Source of the DNA: Sipunculus nudus
Lineage: Eukaryota > Annelida > Sipuncula > Golfingiida > Sipunculidae
Direction: 5' to 3'
NCBI GenBank assembly: GCA_026874595.1
Contig: CM049307.1
Location: 60,974,370-61,038,369 of the forward strand
DNA: 64,000 bases
The notes beneath the pieces are model-generated. The model was not told where the DNA came from and made no database searches. It worked only from the letters and a program-made list of their open reading frames with translations. The translations under genes were made by a program, and so were the position numbers. This document shows positions 61,849 through 64,000 of the stretch, one piece after another. Numbering within the stretch: position 1 is the first letter of the stretch; every line of letters begins with the position of its first letter.

Positions 61849-62299
61849 GGCCGTATCCGCTCTTAGTTCGCATCTAAACCGGATTATTCTAAACCGGTTT
61901 ACTTTAGTCTCAAAGTATTCCGCTTTCCGTCCGAACTGTATTTCGCTTTACAAAAGCCTAACCGGTTTATACTACACAGCTTGAGTTGTTCTGTCCGCAC
62001 TTGGTTCGTCATCCGATTCAGGCCTGCAAATGAGCACTACCTCGTGCAACGCATGCTGGGGCAACATCACGGGTAGCGGTCAAGGCCGTTCGCTGAAACT
62101 GGACTCATTCGGACTAGAAGCGGGTGTGCCTGTACGCACTAGAAACCGGTTTACTATAACCTGGACTTAAGTAAACCGGACTACTGTAGACCGCCTTTCA
62201 AGCGGACTACAGTAAACCGAACTGATGCGGATTAGTGGCTTAGTGCGGACAGAGTAAACCGATTCACGATCCGAATTATTTGCTAGTGCGGACACGGCC
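61849..62299. mobile_element. 451-bp MITE with GGCCGTRTCCGC ends and internal TAAACCGG motifs
   Basis: Left GGCCGTATCCGCTCTTAG; right complement GGCCGTGTCCGCACTAGC. The interior has at least eight copies of TAAACCG or AACCGGTTTA. No clear target duplication was identified, so the superfamily is left open. Confidence 0.6.
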
Positions 62300-62529
62300 A
62301 TATCGAGTGTGATACAAGTCATAATTTAATGACTGAACCAGTATACAGTTAGGTTTTGTAGGATTTTTTTTCTAAATTTTACGTCAATACACATCCTGTT
62401 GTACTTAGATTTTACAGGTCCTGCTGCATTCGCGAAAATGAAAAAACCTCGTGAAACGTTCAAAATTAAGAAATCGCGAAATTTCAGCCTCGCGAATATG
62501 AAGCCAATTAACCACATCGAATGAATATG

Positions 62530-64000
62530 CAATTAAGGTGACATAGAGGTCATGGATAGGTCAATTAGCCACCGCCGTCGTTGAATGGCTCCAATCTCAC
62601 AATTTGTCTTCAACAAAGTACAGGTCACGTTATCTTCTAACGCACTGCTCGACTGGTACTATATGTACTGTCTCCAGGACTAATAATGTCCTCGCGGTGT
62701 TTTACAACTACATCCCGCTCGTCGTACACCTAATATGTCGTTGATATAACGACCCGTCACCAGTTGAGGCTAGCATCCAAATTCATTCACTGACTAACCG
62801 GCCTTAATTGACACCACCTATTTATATCTAGGTAGCCAAAACTTCGAGAAGTCTCTAGAGAGATCAGGTCTTCTTTACTCGTCAAGACTGGCACCTACAG
62901 GATTTTCTGGAATTTACCTATTAGAAATTACACATAGCCTGAATTCTCCAGAACCTTCTGTCATCCAATTAAAACAAATCCGGTACAGTAAGTCCATTTT
63001 TTTACATAAAAACAAAATACTGTTAAATAAACCATCAGCCTCCTCTGCACTGATGTAAACAATCCGGATGACAACAACAACATACAACTTTACCAAATAC
63101 TGTGGTTGTCTTCTTATTTGCGGTGGTTTCAAATTCGCGATATTCATGGTCGCTCTCTGACCGCGAAATTGAAACCACGCAGTTTTGAATGTATATATGC
63201 CAGGCCATGATCGTTAATTTCAGAAGGTGCCATTATAATTATAGTTTGCGACAGTTGAGATTAATCTTCAGCTACGTGGTGATGTCCAACGAGCCTCGTG
63301 CATATAATTTAAGTGATTCAGGAAGAATTAAAAACAGGGCCCATTTAAAATAATATCGGTTTGCTTAGATGTAAACCGTGACCCTTTACAGGGATGTGCT
63401 GACCCGGTGGGCGCGCCTGGCAGTATTTCCTTCCGCCCGGCACAGGACTGAAGTCTGGAAAGTGTCAATGCCCCCCGGGCAGTAACATTTTAAAATTACG
63501 TGTATGTGCGCCAAGCCAGGTGACATCTACTGCCGCTTAAAATGAATATTGAGTAGTAGGTACTCTTTCATATTGTGCCGTATTAAACAATTGTTAATAA
63601 ATAAAATATGACACTAAAGTAGTCAACGTAGCCGCTAAGGTAGTGCCACCTTGTAACTGTATAATGGACTAATTCTGACACTACCGAGATCATGACGCGC
63701 CAAACGATGTTTGATTGGATAGTGATGACGTGAATTTTGAATATATTTGAAAGGTCACAGTTCATTATGGGGCCAAAGTGCCATAGAACAGCGGAATGTG
63801 AGTTGTTTTGAATGAGTCTGGGCTGAACTAATTACAGCCAGCGGGGTCAAAGTTTTCCGCACGTGTCGGCTCACCCGTCCGTGACCGTTCGAACATGCGA
63901 TATCCGGAAAGAGAAATAATAGACCTGGATAACCATGAAATCAGCGGTTTATGAAATAATTTTGTCATTACAGTTCATAGTTTCATATTTGATAATAAAA
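62530..64000. other. Right edge of window, no supported gene
   Basis: Apart from the CGCGAA repeat at 63100-63180, no coding exon or repeat is recognised. Short open frames here carry no motif. Confidence 0.4.

Overview
The window looks like metazoan nuclear DNA, most likely from a bivalve or other mollusc. Genes are split by GT-AG introns, intergenic DNA is AT-rich and packed with microsatellites, and the repeats (DIRS-like tyrosine-recombinase elements, Ty3/Gypsy fragments, tRNA-headed SINEs, GTGACC-rich and GGTGGCGCCACC-rich tandem families) fit a mollusc. The species is inferred, not shown.

Three host genes are supported, all on the minus strand. (1) 93-11387: a secreted type-B carboxylesterase (cholinesterase-like alpha/beta hydrolase); exons 1-10 are visible and the 3' end lies left of the window. 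(2) 19841-23303: a three-exon secreted C-type lectin with signal peptide, helical stalk and one CTLD of QPD type. (3) 28013-49196: a second carboxylesterase, complete, 12 exons, about 629 aa. The esterases are tandem paralogs: their first nine coding exons have identical lengths (186, 141, 145, 186, 200, 160, 194, 133, 178 nt) and phases. Ser203, Asp332 (or Glu331) and His452 can be placed as the triad in both. The last two exons of gene 3 (29581-29683 and 28013-28082) are very short and were found by splice-site and phase matching.

Layout: 0-11.4 kb esterase 1 (with a hAT-like insertion exactly on a splice junction, a minisatellite made of splice-donor copies, and a LINE tail); 11.4-19.8 kb mostly intergenic, with an AT satellite and a pair of inverted TATA-containing motifs; 19.8-23.4 kb lectin; 23.4-27.8 kb intergenic with a solo LTR; 28.0-49.2 kb esterase 2, its introns full of repeats; 49.2-64 kb a repeat desert with no supported host gene (DIRS-like remnant, CAG/CTG-ended element, DR1-motif tandem repeats, a Gypsy gag-pro remnant, MITEs).

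The products would act outside the cell (ester hydrolysis or a related alpha/beta-hydrolase role; Ca2+-dependent sugar binding). No operon-like coupling is implied; the lectin simply sits between the two esterases. The points most worth a second look are the splice-site events in esterase 1, the hidden 3' exons of esterase 2, and the paired Cys loss in the lectin domain.
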